Source: Rhodobacter capsulatus
Lineage (GTDB): Bacteria; Pseudomonadota; Alphaproteobacteria; Rhodobacterales; Rhodobacteraceae
Direction of reading: 5' to 3'
Length of the DNA: 64,000 nt
NCBI RefSeq assembly: GCF_005144475.1
Contig: NZ_SWJZ01000007.1
Coordinates: 1 to 64,000, forward strand
In this document: positions 46,923-55,530 of the stretch, in pieces
Position numbering within the stretch: position 1 is the stretch's first letter
Layout: every line of letters begins with the position of its first letter
The notes under the pieces: generated by a model
What the model was told of the DNA's origin: nothing
The model's input: the letters and a program-made list of their open reading frames with translations, nothing else
Database searches by the model: none
Made by a program: the position numbers and the translations under genes

Positions 46923-47732
46923 TTACCGGAACGCCTTGCAGGGGTCTTCGCGCGGGGCGGGCTCGGTGACGATCCACAGATCGAAGGGCTGATCGCCCGC
47001 GGCCGGGCGTTCCAGCTGGCCAAGCGAGAGCAGTTTCACCCCCGGATCGGCATGGGCAATGAGCGCGGGAACGGCGCGGTCCTTGCGGGCGTGCCCCGAG
47101 CCGGTGATCACCGCCACCGGGCCGCCGGTCTCGGAGAGCGCTTGCAGGGTCGTCTGCGCGAAGGCCGCATCGCGCAGGCGTTGTGCCGCCACCATCCCGG
47201 GCAGCAGCTCGGGCGGCAGCGCGTTGCAGTGATCCGCCTGCGTCTGGGCTTCGAGCTGCGCCTGCAGATCGGCAGGGTAGGGGGCGTCGAGGCCGAACCG
47301 CGCCGCCTCGGGGAAGACCTGCGCCAGAGGCGCTTTCATCGCGCGCCGCACGGTGTCGCGGGGCGGCGCCGCGCCATGGATCCGCGCCGTGGGGGCGGCG
47401 GCAAAGATCGGCGCATAGATCGCAAAATCGGGCCAGCCCGCGGCCTCCCAGCCCAGCACCTCGGCCAGCCTGTCGGGCGTGGCGATCAGATCGGGCGTCA
47501 CCTTCGCCGCCTGCGCCGGATCGAGCATCTCGAAGACCAGCGCCTTCGGCTTCAGCGCCGCCACCGCCGCCGCCTGTGCCAAGTGATGCGCGGCATTGTC
47601 ATGCACCTCGCCCAGCACCGCCACCTGCGGCGCGGCAGCGATGATCCGCCCGGGCAGATCGGCGGCCGAAATCTCCTCGGCCGCGACCGGAGCCGCCAGC
47701 AGCAGCGCAACAAGACCCGCAAAACCCCTCAT
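46923..47732 (-). CDS. ChaN-family heme-binding protein
   Basis: This is a 269-residue exported protein of the ChaN/Cofac-haem-bdg family, iron-regulated and heme-binding in other bacteria. A signal peptide spans about 1-18. Family motifs include VAVLGEVHDNAAHH and FEMLDPAQA, with VITGSGHARKDRAVP near the C-terminus. It overlaps the rpoH stop by four bases (ATGA at 47729-47732), so it is made along with that sigma factor. Involvement in heme or iron handling during stress is inferred from this coupling. Confidence 0.85.
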   Translation of the reverse strand: MRGFAGLVALLLAAPVAAEEISAADLPGRIIAAAPQVAVLGEVHDNAAHHLAQAAAVAALKPKALVFEMLDPAQAAKVTPDLIATPDRLAEVLGWEAAGWPDFAIYAPIFAAAPTARIHGAAPPRDTVRRAMKAPLAQVFPEAARFGLDAPYPADLQAQLEAQTQADHCNALPPELLPGMVAAQRLRDAAFAQTTLQALSETGGPVAVITGSGHARKDRAVPALIAHADPGVKLLSLGQLERPAAGDQPFDLWIVTEPAPREDPCKAFR

Positions 47733-48607
47733 GCGAAGAAGCCGATCACCTCTTCCGAGCGGCTTTCCAGCGACTTGCGCATCTTGGTGAAAGCCTGCGC
47801 CTCGAGCTGTCGGATCCGCTCTTTCGAGAGCCCCAATTCCTCGCCGAGGGATTCCAGCGTCCGCGGCTCGTCGATCAGGCGGCGTTGCGACACGATATAG
47901 CGTTCGCGCGCCGACAGCTGCCCCATCGCCTGCCCAAGCCAGTCGCGCATCTTCGCGCCGTCATGCGCCTCGGTCACGCGCGCCTCGGGGCTGCCGCCCT
48001 CGTCCTCCAGCGTATCGACCCATTCGCGCCCGTCCTCGTCGGAAGATTGCGGCGCATTCAGCGACAGATCGGAGCCCGAAAGCCGCCCCTCCATCATCTC
48101 GACATCGGCCATCGAAACGCCGATCGAGATCGCCACCTTTTGGCGCAGCTGCGCGCTGTCCAGAACCACCCCCTCGGCCTCGGCCTCGCGCTGGATCTGC
48201 GCCTGCACCCGCTTGAGATTGAAGAACAGCGCCTTTTGCGACGAGGTCGATCCGGTGCGTACCATCGACCAGTTGCGCATCACGAATTCCTGGATCGAGG
48301 CCTTGATCCACCAGACCGCATAGGTCGAAAACCGCACGCCGCGATCGGGGTCGAACTTGTCGGCGGCTTTCATCAGGCCGAGCGACGCCTCCTGGATCAG
48401 GTCGTTCATCGGCGCCCCGTAGCGGCGGAATTTCGAGGCCATCGAAATCGCCAGCCGCATGTAGGCGCTGACAAGGCGGTGCAGGGCCGCCTCGTCGCGG
48501 TGGTCGCGCCAGGCACGGGCCAGAGCGGCCTCGGTCTCGGCGTCCAGATATTCCGCGCGCATCGCCTGCCGCGGAAGCGTGTCGTCGGTCATTCCATCGA
48601 GTGCCAT
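47729..48607 (-). CDS. rpoH: RNA polymerase heat-shock/stress sigma factor RpoHII
   Basis: This is a 292-residue sigma-32-family factor. Region 2 shows YMRLAISMASKFRRYGAPMNDLIQEASLGLMKAADKF and VRFSTYAVWWIKASIQEF; the RpoH box reads QKALFFNLKRV; region 4.2 ends LSKERIRQLEAQAFTKMRKSL. The sequence looks like RpoHII of Rhodobacter, which works in the singlet-oxygen/photooxidative response, rather than RpoHI. It overlaps chaN. I saw no clear RpoE-type (TGATCC) promoter just upstream. The RpoHII call is a family judgement made by eye. Confidence 0.88.
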   Translation of the reverse strand: MALDGMTDDTLPRQAMRAEYLDAETEAALARAWRDHRDEAALHRLVSAYMRLAISMASKFRRYGAPMNDLIQEASLGLMKAADKFDPDRGVRFSTYAVWWIKASIQEFVMRNWSMVRTGSTSSQKALFFNLKRVQAQIQREAEAEGVVLDSAQLRQKVAISIGVSMADVEMMEGRLSGSDLSLNAPQSSDEDGREWVDTLEDEGGSPEARVTEAHDGAKMRDWLGQAMGQLSARERYIVSQRRLIDEPRTLESLGEELGLSKERIRQLEAQAFTKMRKSLESRSEEVIGFFA

Positions 48608-48785
48608 GTCAGTCTCCCCGGGTCTCCCAACCCGCTGTTAGGCGTGCTCACTGCACCTACACTGACAGAAACGATCTGGAATGTCTCCAAGTTGCACGGT
48701 GCATCACAAAAAAATCACTGTGCAGGATTAACCATTGCACAAGAGCCGCCGCGGACTAGCATTCCGGCGCAAAAGGGAGGTCAGG

Positions 48786-49472
48786 ATGGGCTACGAACTT
48801 GCGATCGGGGATCGGTCCTATTCCAGCTGGTCGCTGCGCGGCTGGCTGGTGTTTGCGAAAGCAGGCGTGCCGGTGAAGACCGTCTCGGGGCGGCTTTACA
48901 GCGATGATTTCAAACGGCTTTTGTCGGAATTCGCGCCTGCGGTTCTGGCGCCTGCGCTGCGGCTGCCCTCGGGTCTGGTGATCGGCGAGACGCTGGCGAT
49001 TGCCGAAACCATCGCCGAGCGTCACCCCGAGGCCGGGCTTTGGCCCGAGGATGCGGAGGCCCGCGCGATGGCCCGCTGGCTGGCCTCGGAAATGCATGCG
49101 GGCTTCGGCGCGTTGCGCAGCCATTGCCCGATGAACCTGCGGGTGAGCTATGAGACCTGCGAGCCCCCCGCGGCGGTTCTGGCCGATCTGGCGCGGATCG
49201 AGTCGCTCTGGTCGCTGGCGCGGGGCCGGTTTGGCGCCGGGGGGCCGTGGCTCTTTGGCCGCTGGTCGCTGGCCGATGCCTTCTTCGCCCCGGTGGCGGC
49301 GCGGATTGCGGGCTACAACCTGCCCGTGGGGGCGCAGGCCGCGGAATATGTGGCAACCTGGCTCGCCGATGCCGATTTCCGCGCCTGGCGGGCCGAGGGC
49401 CTGGCCGAAGGCCCGGACCAACACTTTTACAAACGCGACTGGCCGACCCGGCCCTGGCCCGGGGCGCAGTGA
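48786..49472 (+). CDS. glutathione S-transferase
   Basis: This is a 228-residue GST-fold enzyme. The N-terminal thioredoxin-like domain has the DRSYSSWSLRGWL start typical of the Rhodobacteral/maleylacetoacetate-like GSTs, with ETLAIAETIAERHPEAG forming the glutathione site. An all-helical C-terminal domain follows. The substrate is unknown. It is divergent from rpoH across 178 bp. The start at 48786 follows GGGAGGTCAGG. Confidence 0.9.
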   Translation: MGYELAIGDRSYSSWSLRGWLVFAKAGVPVKTVSGRLYSDDFKRLLSEFAPAVLAPALRLPSGLVIGETLAIAETIAERHPEAGLWPEDAEARAMARWLASEMHAGFGALRSHCPMNLRVSYETCEPPAAVLADLARIESLWSLARGRFGAGGPWLFGRWSLADAFFAPVAARIAGYNLPVGAQAAEYVATWLADADFRAWRAEGLAEGPDQHFYKRDWPTRPWPGAQ

Positions 49473-49529
49473 TCCGTTAACCCATCCCGCCCGGATTCAG
49501 GCTACTGTGCAACCGGGCGGAGAATGGGC

Positions 49530-51044
49530 ATGGTGGCACGAACCTATACGGTGGCTTTCGAGGGCGTCGAGGCGCGGATCGTCGAGGTGCAATGCGCCCT
49601 TGCCGCCGGGATGCCGTCGTTTTCCATCGTGGGTCTGCCCGACAAGGCGGTGTCCGAAGCCCGCGACCGGGTGCGGGCGGCGCTTGCGGCGCTGTCGATC
49701 GCGCTGCCGATGCGGCGGATCACGGTCAATCTGTCGCCCGCCGATCTGCCCAAGGAGGGCTCGCATTTCGACCTGCCGATCGCGATTGCGCTTTTGGCCG
49801 CGATCGAGATCGTGCCGAAAGAAGAGGTGGAAACCCTCGTCTCGATCGGGGAACTGGCGCTGGATGGACGGATCGTGTCGGTGGTCGGCGCGCTGCCCGC
49901 GGCGATGGCGGCGGCGGCCGAGGATTGCGCGCTGATGTGCCCGAAACCCTGCGGCGCCGAGGCCGCCTGGGTAGGCGCGACGCAGGTCTTTGCCCCCGCG
50001 ACCCTGACCGAGGCTTTGCGGCATCTGACCGGGCAGCAGCCGCTGGCCCCCGCGCGCCCGGGCGAGGTGGAAACGCCGCCCGCCGCCCGCGATCTGCGCG
50101 ACGTCAAGGGGCAGGAGCGGGCGAAACGGGCGCTGGAGATCGCCGCCGCCGGGCGGCATCATCTGTTCATGGCGGGGCCTCCGGGGTCGGGCAAATCGAT
50201 GCTGGCGGCGCGGCTGCCGGGCATCCTGCCGCCCTTGTCGGCGCTCGAAGCGCTTGAAACCTCGATGGTGCATTCGCTCTCGGGGCTTCTCTCCGAAGGC
50301 GGGATTTCCCGCGCGCGGCCGTTTCGCGAACCGCATCACACGGCCTCGATGGCGGCGATGATCGGCGGCGGGCGGGGGGCAAGGCCGGGCGAAGTGAGCC
50401 TCGCCCATAACGGCGTGCTGTTTCTGGACGAATTTCCGGAATTCCCCCGCCCGGTGCTGGAGACCCTGCGCCAGCCGATCGAAACCGGCGAGGTGGTGGT
50501 GGCCCGGGCCAATGCCCATGTGCGCTACCCCTGCCGGTTCCTGCTGGTGGCGGCGGCGAACCCCTGTCGCTGCGGTTATCTGGGCGATCCGGCGCGGGCC
50601 TGTGCCCGGGTGCCGCAATGTGGCGCCGACTATCTGGGCCGGATCTCCGGGCCGCTGATGGATCGGTTCGACCTGCGCATCGAGGTGCCCGCGGTCGACT
50701 GGCGCGAGCTGGATCTGCCCGCGGCGGGCGACAGTTCCGCCACGGTGGCGGCGCGGGTGGCGGCGGCGCGCGAGATTCAAGGCCGTCGTTTCGCCGATCA
50801 TCCGCAGATCCGGGTCAATGCCGAGGCCGAGGGCGTGGTGCTCGATGAGATCGCCGCCCCCGATGCCGAGGGGCGGGAGTTGCTTGGCAAGGTCGCGGCG
50901 CGTTTCGGGCTGACCGCGCGCGGCTATCACCGGGTGCTGCGCACGGCGCGGACGATTGCCGATCTGGACGGCTCGGATCAGGTCCGCGCGCCGCATCTGG
51001 CCGAGGCGGTCAGCTACCGTCTGACCTTTGCGGCGGCACGGTAA
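49530..51044 (+). CDS. comM: ComM/YifB-family Mg-chelatase-like AAA ATPase
   Basis: This is a 504-residue AAA+ ATPase of the ComM family, a bidirectional helicase promoting branch migration in natural transformation. An N-terminal YifB-type domain (VGLPDKAVSEARDRVRAAL) precedes the ATPase with Walker A GPPGSGKS (about 214-221), Walker B FLDEFPEF and a C-terminal helical part with ANPCRCGYLGD. The start at 49530 has a better GGAG spacing than the ATG at 49524. Its last 35 bp overlap the end of the convergent hydrolase gene. Confidence 0.93.
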   Translation: MVARTYTVAFEGVEARIVEVQCALAAGMPSFSIVGLPDKAVSEARDRVRAALAALSIALPMRRITVNLSPADLPKEGSHFDLPIAIALLAAIEIVPKEEVETLVSIGELALDGRIVSVVGALPAAMAAAAEDCALMCPKPCGAEAAWVGATQVFAPATLTEALRHLTGQQPLAPARPGEVETPPAARDLRDVKGQERAKRALEIAAAGRHHLFMAGPPGSGKSMLAARLPGILPPLSALEALETSMVHSLSGLLSEGGISRARPFREPHHTASMAAMIGGGRGARPGEVSLAHNGVLFLDEFPEFPRPVLETLRQPIETGEVVVARANAHVRYPCRFLLVAAANPCRCGYLGDPARACARVPQCGADYLGRISGPLMDRFDLRIEVPAVDWRELDLPAAGDSSATVAARVAAAREIQGRRFADHPQIRVNAEAEGVVLDEIAAPDAEGRELLGKVAARFGLTARGYHRVLRTARTIADLDGSDQVRAPHLAEAVSYRLTFAAAR

Positions 51045-51933
51045 GGACGCGGGTGACGAAACGGGCCGTGTCGCGCAGGGCCTCGCGCGATTCGGGGATC
51101 AGCCCGTCCATCATCTGCCAGGCATGCGGCACGCCGGGCCAGAGCTGCAGCAATACCTCGGTCCCCGCCTGGCGCAGTTTCTCCTCCATCCGCAGTGCGT
51201 CATCGGTCAGGATCTCGGTTTCCGAGGTCTGCAGCAGCACCGGCGGACAGCCGGGGAAGTCGGCAAAGATCGGCGAGGCCTCGGGGTCGTCGGCCGGATG
51301 GCCCTGCAGGTAGAATTGCGCGGCGTCGGGCAGACGGTGCCCCGCCAGCATCGGGTCGGCGGCGGCGTTGTCCCGCACCGAGGGCGAGGCCCCCGTCAGA
51401 TCGAACCAGGGCGAAAAAGCAAAGGCCCCGGCGGGCGGGGTGCCCCTGGCACAGAGTTTCGCAAGCAGCGCAAAGGCCAGCGCCGCCCCGGCGCTGTCGC
51501 CAGAAAGCACAAGGTTTTCAGGCCTGTAACCCTGCGAGATCAGCGCGTCCCAGATCGCTTGCGCATCGCGCAGGGCGGCGGGGAAGGGATGCTCGGGCGC
51601 CAGGCTGTAGCTGGGGGCGATCACCGTGACCCCGGCCAGTTTCGCCAGCCGCGACAGCATCGGCAGATGCGTCTGCGGGCTGCCCGCAAGGAAGACGCCG
51701 CCATGGAAATGCACCACGGCCAGGCCTTCGCGGGGGCTGCCCGCCCGGATCGACAGCGCCGGCCGCCCGGCCAGATCAAGCGGCATCGCCACGCTGCCCG
51801 GCGCGGGGCGCAGCGCGATCCGGGTGAAGCGCTCCATCGCCGCGCGCAGCTCGGCCGGATCGGTCATCTTCGCCAGCCGCGGCTTGGTGAACAGCCGCAG
51901 GCCAAGGGTCAGCATCCGCGCGCGCAGGCTCAT
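51010..51933 (-). CDS. alpha/beta hydrolase, hormone-sensitive-lipase type
   Basis: This is a 307-residue hydrolase of the HSL/Hid family (alpha/beta fold). The oxyanion-hole motif is HFHGGVF, the nucleophile GDSAGAA (Ser about 144), and the catalytic His is in PGVPHAWQMM near 273, with an acidic residue in TSETEILTDD. It is cytosolic. The start overlaps the gshB stop by one base (TGATG at 51931-51935). Its 3-prime end overlaps comM by 35 bp on the opposite strand. The substrate is unknown. Confidence 0.88.
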   Translation of the reverse strand: MSLRARMLTLGLRLFTKPRLAKMTDPAELRAAMERFTRIALRPAPGSVAMPLDLAGRPALSIRAGSPREGLAVVHFHGGVFLAGSPQTHLPMLSRLAKLAGVTVIAPSYSLAPEHPFPAALRDAQAIWDALISQGYRPENLVLSGDSAGAALAFALLAKLCARGTPPAGAFAFSPWFDLTGASPSVRDNAAADPMLAGHRLPDAAQFYLQGHPADDPEASPIFADFPGCPPVLLQTSETEILTDDALRMEEKLRQAGTEVLLQLWPGVPHAWQMMDGLIPESREALRDTARFVTRVLTVPPQRSDGS

Positions 51934-52877
51934 CACAGACCCCGCTTCGCCTCGATCACCTGCCAGATCTTCTCGGCGACATTGGTGCCGTCGAAGCGCT
52001 CCAGCTCTTGAATCCCGGTGGGCGAGGTCACGTTGATCTCGGTCAGCCAGTCGCCGATCACGTCGATGCCGACGAAGATCTGCCCCTTTTCGCGCAGGGT
52101 CGGGCCGATGGCGGCGCAGATTTCGCGTTCGCGGTCCGTCAGCTGCGTCGGCTCGGGGCGGCCGCCCACATGCATGTTCGAGCGCGTCTCGCCCGCCGCA
52201 GGCACGCGGTTGATCGCGCCCACGGGCTCGCCATCGACCAGAATGATGCGCTTGTCGCCCTTGATCACGGCCGGAACATATTTCTGCACGATCATCGGCT
52301 CGCGGTTGATCGAGGTGAAGAGTTCGTGCAGCGAGGCCAGGTTGCGGTCGTTCGGGTCAAGCCGGAACACCCCCGCGCCGCCATTGCCGTAAAGCGGTTT
52401 CAGGATCACGTCGCCATGCTCGGCCTTGAAATCGCGAATCACCGTCAGATCGCGGGCGATCAGCGTCGGCGGCGTCAGGTCGGGGAAATCGAGCACGAGC
52501 AGCTTCTCGGGGTAATTGCGCACCCAGAACGGATCGTTGACGACCAGCGTCTTCGGATGGATGCGGTCGAGCAGATGAGTCGTGGTGATATAGCCCATGT
52601 CGAAGGGCGGATCCTGCCGCAGCCAGACGACATCCATCTCGGCCAGATCGATTTCGGCCTCGGCGCCCAAGGTGAAATGGTTGCCTTGCTCTCGCCGCAC
52701 GCTGAGCGGCCAGCCCCGCGCCAGCACCCGCCCCTGCCGATAGATCAGCCGGTCGGGCGTGTAATAGAACAACGCATGACCGCGCTCCTGCGCTTCAAGC
52801 GCGATGCGGAACGTGCTGTCCCCGTTGATGTTGACGGCCGCAATCGGGTCCATCTGGAATGCAACTTTCAAGGCCAT
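51933..52877 (-). CDS. gshB: glutathione synthetase
   Basis: This is a 314-residue ATP-grasp enzyme that adds glycine to gamma-glutamylcysteine. Family motifs include [31 protein letters not shown], the ATP-binding [14 protein letters not shown], and [12 protein letters not shown] near the C-terminus. Complete. The start at 52877 follows AAAGGGGG. It is followed by the hydrolase (one-base overlap) and preceded 56 bp upstream by yraN. Confidence 0.97.
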   Translation of the reverse strand: MALKVAFQMDPIAAVNINGDSTFRIALEAQERGHALFYYTPDRLIYRQGRVLARGWPLSVRREQGNHFTLGAEAEIDLAEMDVVWLRQDPPFDMGYITTTHLLDRIHPKTLVVNDPFWVRNYPEKLLVLDFPDLTPPTLIARDLTVIRDFKAEHGDVILKPLYGNGGAGVFRLDPNDRNLASLHELFTSINREPMIVQKYVPAVIKGDKRIILVDGEPVGAINRVPAAGETRSNMHVGGRPEPTQLTDREREICAAIGPTLREKGQIFVGIDVIGDWLTEINVTSPTGIQELERFDGTNVAEKIWQVIEAKRGL

Positions 52878-52933
52878 GACGCCCCCTTTCGTTGCCTCCT
52901 TGATGCCTTGCGGACCGCCGCGATGCAATGTCG

Positions 52934-53293
52934 CTAGTCGAACTGATAGGCGTTTTGCAAGATCTCGATCCGCCCCGTCGCGTCCACGAGGGCGACGTCG
53001 AAGCGCATGTCGAGATTGGCGCAATCGGGTGTGCCCGACACGAATTCCTCGGCAGAGAGACAGATTCGCTCCAGCTGTCTGCGGCTGATCCGTTCGACCG
53101 CCCGGGCATGGGTGTCGGCTTTCTTCACCTCGATGAAGATGACCTTGTCCCCCTCGCGGGCGATCAGGTCGATTTCGCCACCGTAACGGCCGCGCCAGCG
53201 TTGTGCGGCGATCCGGCCGCCGCCGCGCTGATAGACGGCAGCCACCTGATGCTCTGCGGCAAGTCCCGCGTGATATGCCAGTGCCCCGCCCAT
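52934..53293 (-). CDS. YraN/UPF0102 family nuclease-like protein
   Basis: This is a 119-residue protein of the UPF0102 family with a restriction-endonuclease-like fold. The core motif [20 protein letters not shown] (about 40-58) provides the acidic and Lys residues of a nuclease-type site. The function is unknown. It overlaps the rsmI stop by one base (TGATG), a pairing conserved across alphaproteobacteria. The start is the ATG at 53293; a GTG just upstream is an alternative. Confidence 0.9.
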   Translation of the reverse strand: MGGALAYHAGLAAEHQVAAVYQRGGGRIAAQRWRGRYGGEIDLIAREGDKVIFIEVKKADTHARAVERISRRQLERICLSAEEFVSGTPDCANLDMRFDVALVDATGRIEILQNAYQFD

Positions 53294-54201
53294 CACACTC
53301 TCTCCATTGCCAGCGCGCGCTGATAGACCTCGCGCCGGGGCAAACCCAGCATCTCGGCCACTTCCGCTGCCGCGTCCTTCACGCTCAGGCGCTGCAGACG
53401 ATCCCGCAGCGCGGCTTCGACATCTTCGGGGCCAAAGCGCGGCGCCCGGGAGCGATCAACCAGAACGACGATCTCGCCCTTGATCGGCGTATCGGCGCAG
53501 CTTGCCACCAGATCCGACAGGGTTCCGCGCCGGACCTCCTCGAATCGCTTGGTCAGTTCGCGGCACAGCACCGCTTCCCGATCCGCGCCCAATTCTGAGG
53601 CCAGATCGGTTAACATTTCCTTAACACGCTTGGGCGATTCATAGAAAACAAGCGTCGCCGGAACCTGCGCGAATTCGGCAATCCATTTGCGCCGCGCCTG
53701 GGCGGTATTGGGCGGAAACCCCGCGAACAGGAACCGATCCGAAGGCAGACCCGAAACGGTCAGTGCAGCCAGCACGGCAGAAGGTCCCGGGGCGGCAAAG
53801 ACGCGATGCCCCGCTGCGATCGCCGCACGGCCGAGCTGAAAGCCCGGATCCGCCACCAGCGGCGTGCCGGCTTCAGAGGCGTAAGCCACCGCCTTGCCCT
53901 CGGCCAGCGCGGCCAGCAGACGGGGCCGCACCGCCTCGCCGTTGTGGTCGTGATAGGCGACAAGCGGCCGCCCCCCCAGCGGGATGCCGTGAATGTCCAT
54001 CAGATGGCGCAGGGTCCTTGTGTCCTCGGCCGCCAGCACGTCAGCCTCGCGCAGGATGTCGAGGCCGCGCAGCGTGATGTCGCGCGCCGCGCCGATCGGC
54101 GTCGAGACGAAATGCAGCCCCGGTGCGGGCTTGCGGCCCGCGGGCCCGTATTCCTCCAGGGCGGTGCGTTGCGGTTCGAGGTCGTCTTCTGGCTGCGTCA
54201 T
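53293..54201 (-). CDS. rsmI: 16S rRNA (cytidine1402-2'-O)-methyltransferase
   Basis: This is a 302-residue SAM-dependent methyltransferase of the tetrapyrrole-methylase fold that methylates C1402 in 16S rRNA. Motifs include [37 protein letters not shown] and VFYESPKRV. Complete. It is divergent from the lppC-like gene across 93 bp. It contains an unusual TTAA-N7-TTAA stretch at 53610-53624, described under findings. Confidence 0.96.
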   Translation of the reverse strand: MTQPEDDLEPQRTALEEYGPAGRKPAPGLHFVSTPIGAARDITLRGLDILREADVLAAEDTRTLRHLMDIHGIPLGGRPLVAYHDHNGEAVRPRLLAALAEGKAVAYASEAGTPLVADPGFQLGRAAIAAGHRVFAAPGPSAVLAALTVSGLPSDRFLFAGFPPNTAQARRKWIAEFAQVPATLVFYESPKRVKEMLTDLASELGADREAVLCRELTKRFEEVRRGTLSDLVASCADTPIKGEIVVLVDRSRAPRFGPEDVEAALRDRLQRLSVKDAAAEVAEMLGLPRREVYQRALAMERV

Positions 54202-54294
54202 CGATCCGCCTGGCGTTTCCGAGTCAAGTTTACTTCACGCGGCGAAACGCTTACGGTTCGCCCAATTCCCCCCGCCGGAACGGAGGCCGCTCTC

Positions 54295-55470
54295 ATGTTC
54301 GCTGCTTTGCGCACCCCCCGCAACCCCCTGCTGATCTGCGTCACCCTGGTCTCGGCCCTGCTTGTCGCGGCCTGCCAGCCGGTTCCCGGCACCGGCAGCG
54401 GGCCAAGCGTCGAGGCCGGTACCGCCGTTCCGGTGGCGTTGCTCGTCCCTGCGGGCTCGGGCAATACCGGCGACGAGACCCTTGCCGCCTCGCTCAAGCA
54501 GGCGGCGCAGCTGGCGATTTCCGACCTCAATGGCGTGAAGATCGACCTGCGCGTCTACAACACCGGCGCAGGCCCCGAACAGGCCGCGGCGATGGCCACG
54601 AAGGCCGTCGACGAGGGCGCGAAGATCATCCTTGGCCCGGTCTTTGCCGAATCCGCCAATGCCGCGGGCCTCGCCGTCGCCAGCCGCGGCGTCAGCGTGC
54701 TGTCGTTCTCGAACAACACCGACATCGCGGGCGGCAACGTCTTCGTGCTCGGGCCGACCTTCCCCAATACCGCGAACCGGCTCGCCCAGTTCGCCAGCGC
54801 GCAGGGCAAGCGCAGCATCCTGATCGTGCATGACCAGACCCCGGCGGGCACGATCGGCGCGGGCGCGGTGCAATCGGCTGTCGCCCGGTCCGGCGCGGCG
54901 GTGGCGGGCATCGCCTCCTATCCGTTCTCGCAGCAAGGCATCATCGAGGCGATGCCGACGATCTCGGGCCGGGTCAAGGCAGGCGGCGTCGATGCGATCT
55001 TCCTGACCGCCGATACCGCGGGGGCGCTGCCGCTGCTGGCGCAGATGCTGCCCGAAAACGGCGTCAACCCCGGTCAGGTCAAGTTCATCGGCCTGACGCG
55101 CTGGGACATTCCCTCGGCGACGCTGGCGCTGCCCGGGCTGCAGGGCGGCTGGTTCGCGATGCCCGATCCGAACCTGAACAGCCGCTTCAAGGAACGCTAC
55201 GAGACCGCCTTCGGCGCCGCGCCGCATCCGATCGCCGGGCTCGCCTATGACGGCATCGCCGCGATCGGCGCGCTGGTGAAATCGGGCCGTCCCGATGCGC
55301 TTGGCCGGGCCGCGCTGACCCAGCCCTCGGGCTTCGTCGGCGTCAACGGCATCTTCCGGCTGCGCCCCGACGGCACCAACGAGCGCGGCCTTGCCGTCGC
55401 CGAAATCCGCAACGGTCAGGCCGTGGTGATCGACGCCGCCCCCCGTTCCTTCGGCATGGCCGGGTATTGA
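54295..55470 (+). CDS. LppC/LpoA-like penicillin-binding protein activator
   Basis: This is a 391-residue outer-membrane lipoprotein (LLVAAC lipobox, Cys24) with a periplasmic-binding-protein-like domain (ALLVPAGSGNTGDETLAASLKQAAQ, later GPVFAESANAAGL and DIPSATLALPGLQGGWFA). In related LpoA/LppC proteins this domain regulates a class A penicillin-binding protein; here that role is inferred. It is divergent from rsmI, a conserved arrangement, and lies 60 bp before glnD. Confidence 0.88.
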   Translation: MFAALRTPRNPLLICVTLVSALLVAACQPVPGTGSGPSVEAGTAVPVALLVPAGSGNTGDETLAASLKQAAQLAISDLNGVKIDLRVYNTGAGPEQAAAMATKAVDEGAKIILGPVFAESANAAGLAVASRGVSVLSFSNNTDIAGGNVFVLGPTFPNTANRLAQFASAQGKRSILIVHDQTPAGTIGAGAVQSAVARSGAAVAGIASYPFSQQGIIEAMPTISGRVKAGGVDAIFLTADTAGALPLLAQMLPENGVNPGQVKFIGLTRWDIPSATLALPGLQGGWFAMPDPNLNSRFKERYETAFGAAPHPIAGLAYDGIAAIGALVKSGRPDALGRAALTQPSGFVGVNGIFRLRPDGTNERGLAVAEIRNGQAVVIDAAPRSFGMAGY

Positions 55471-55530
55471 TCCCGGCCTTCCCGCCGCCGAAATCCGCCG
55501 CCGAAAGGCCCCAAGCATCATGAGACGCAC

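Noticed and set aside
48675-48710. Possible EcfG-type promoter (GCAAC-N17-CGTT) on the minus strand before rpoH
   Set aside because: The -35 element has a mismatch to GGAAC and I cannot confirm that this organism has an EcfG system; the TGATCC motif expected for RpoE control is also absent.
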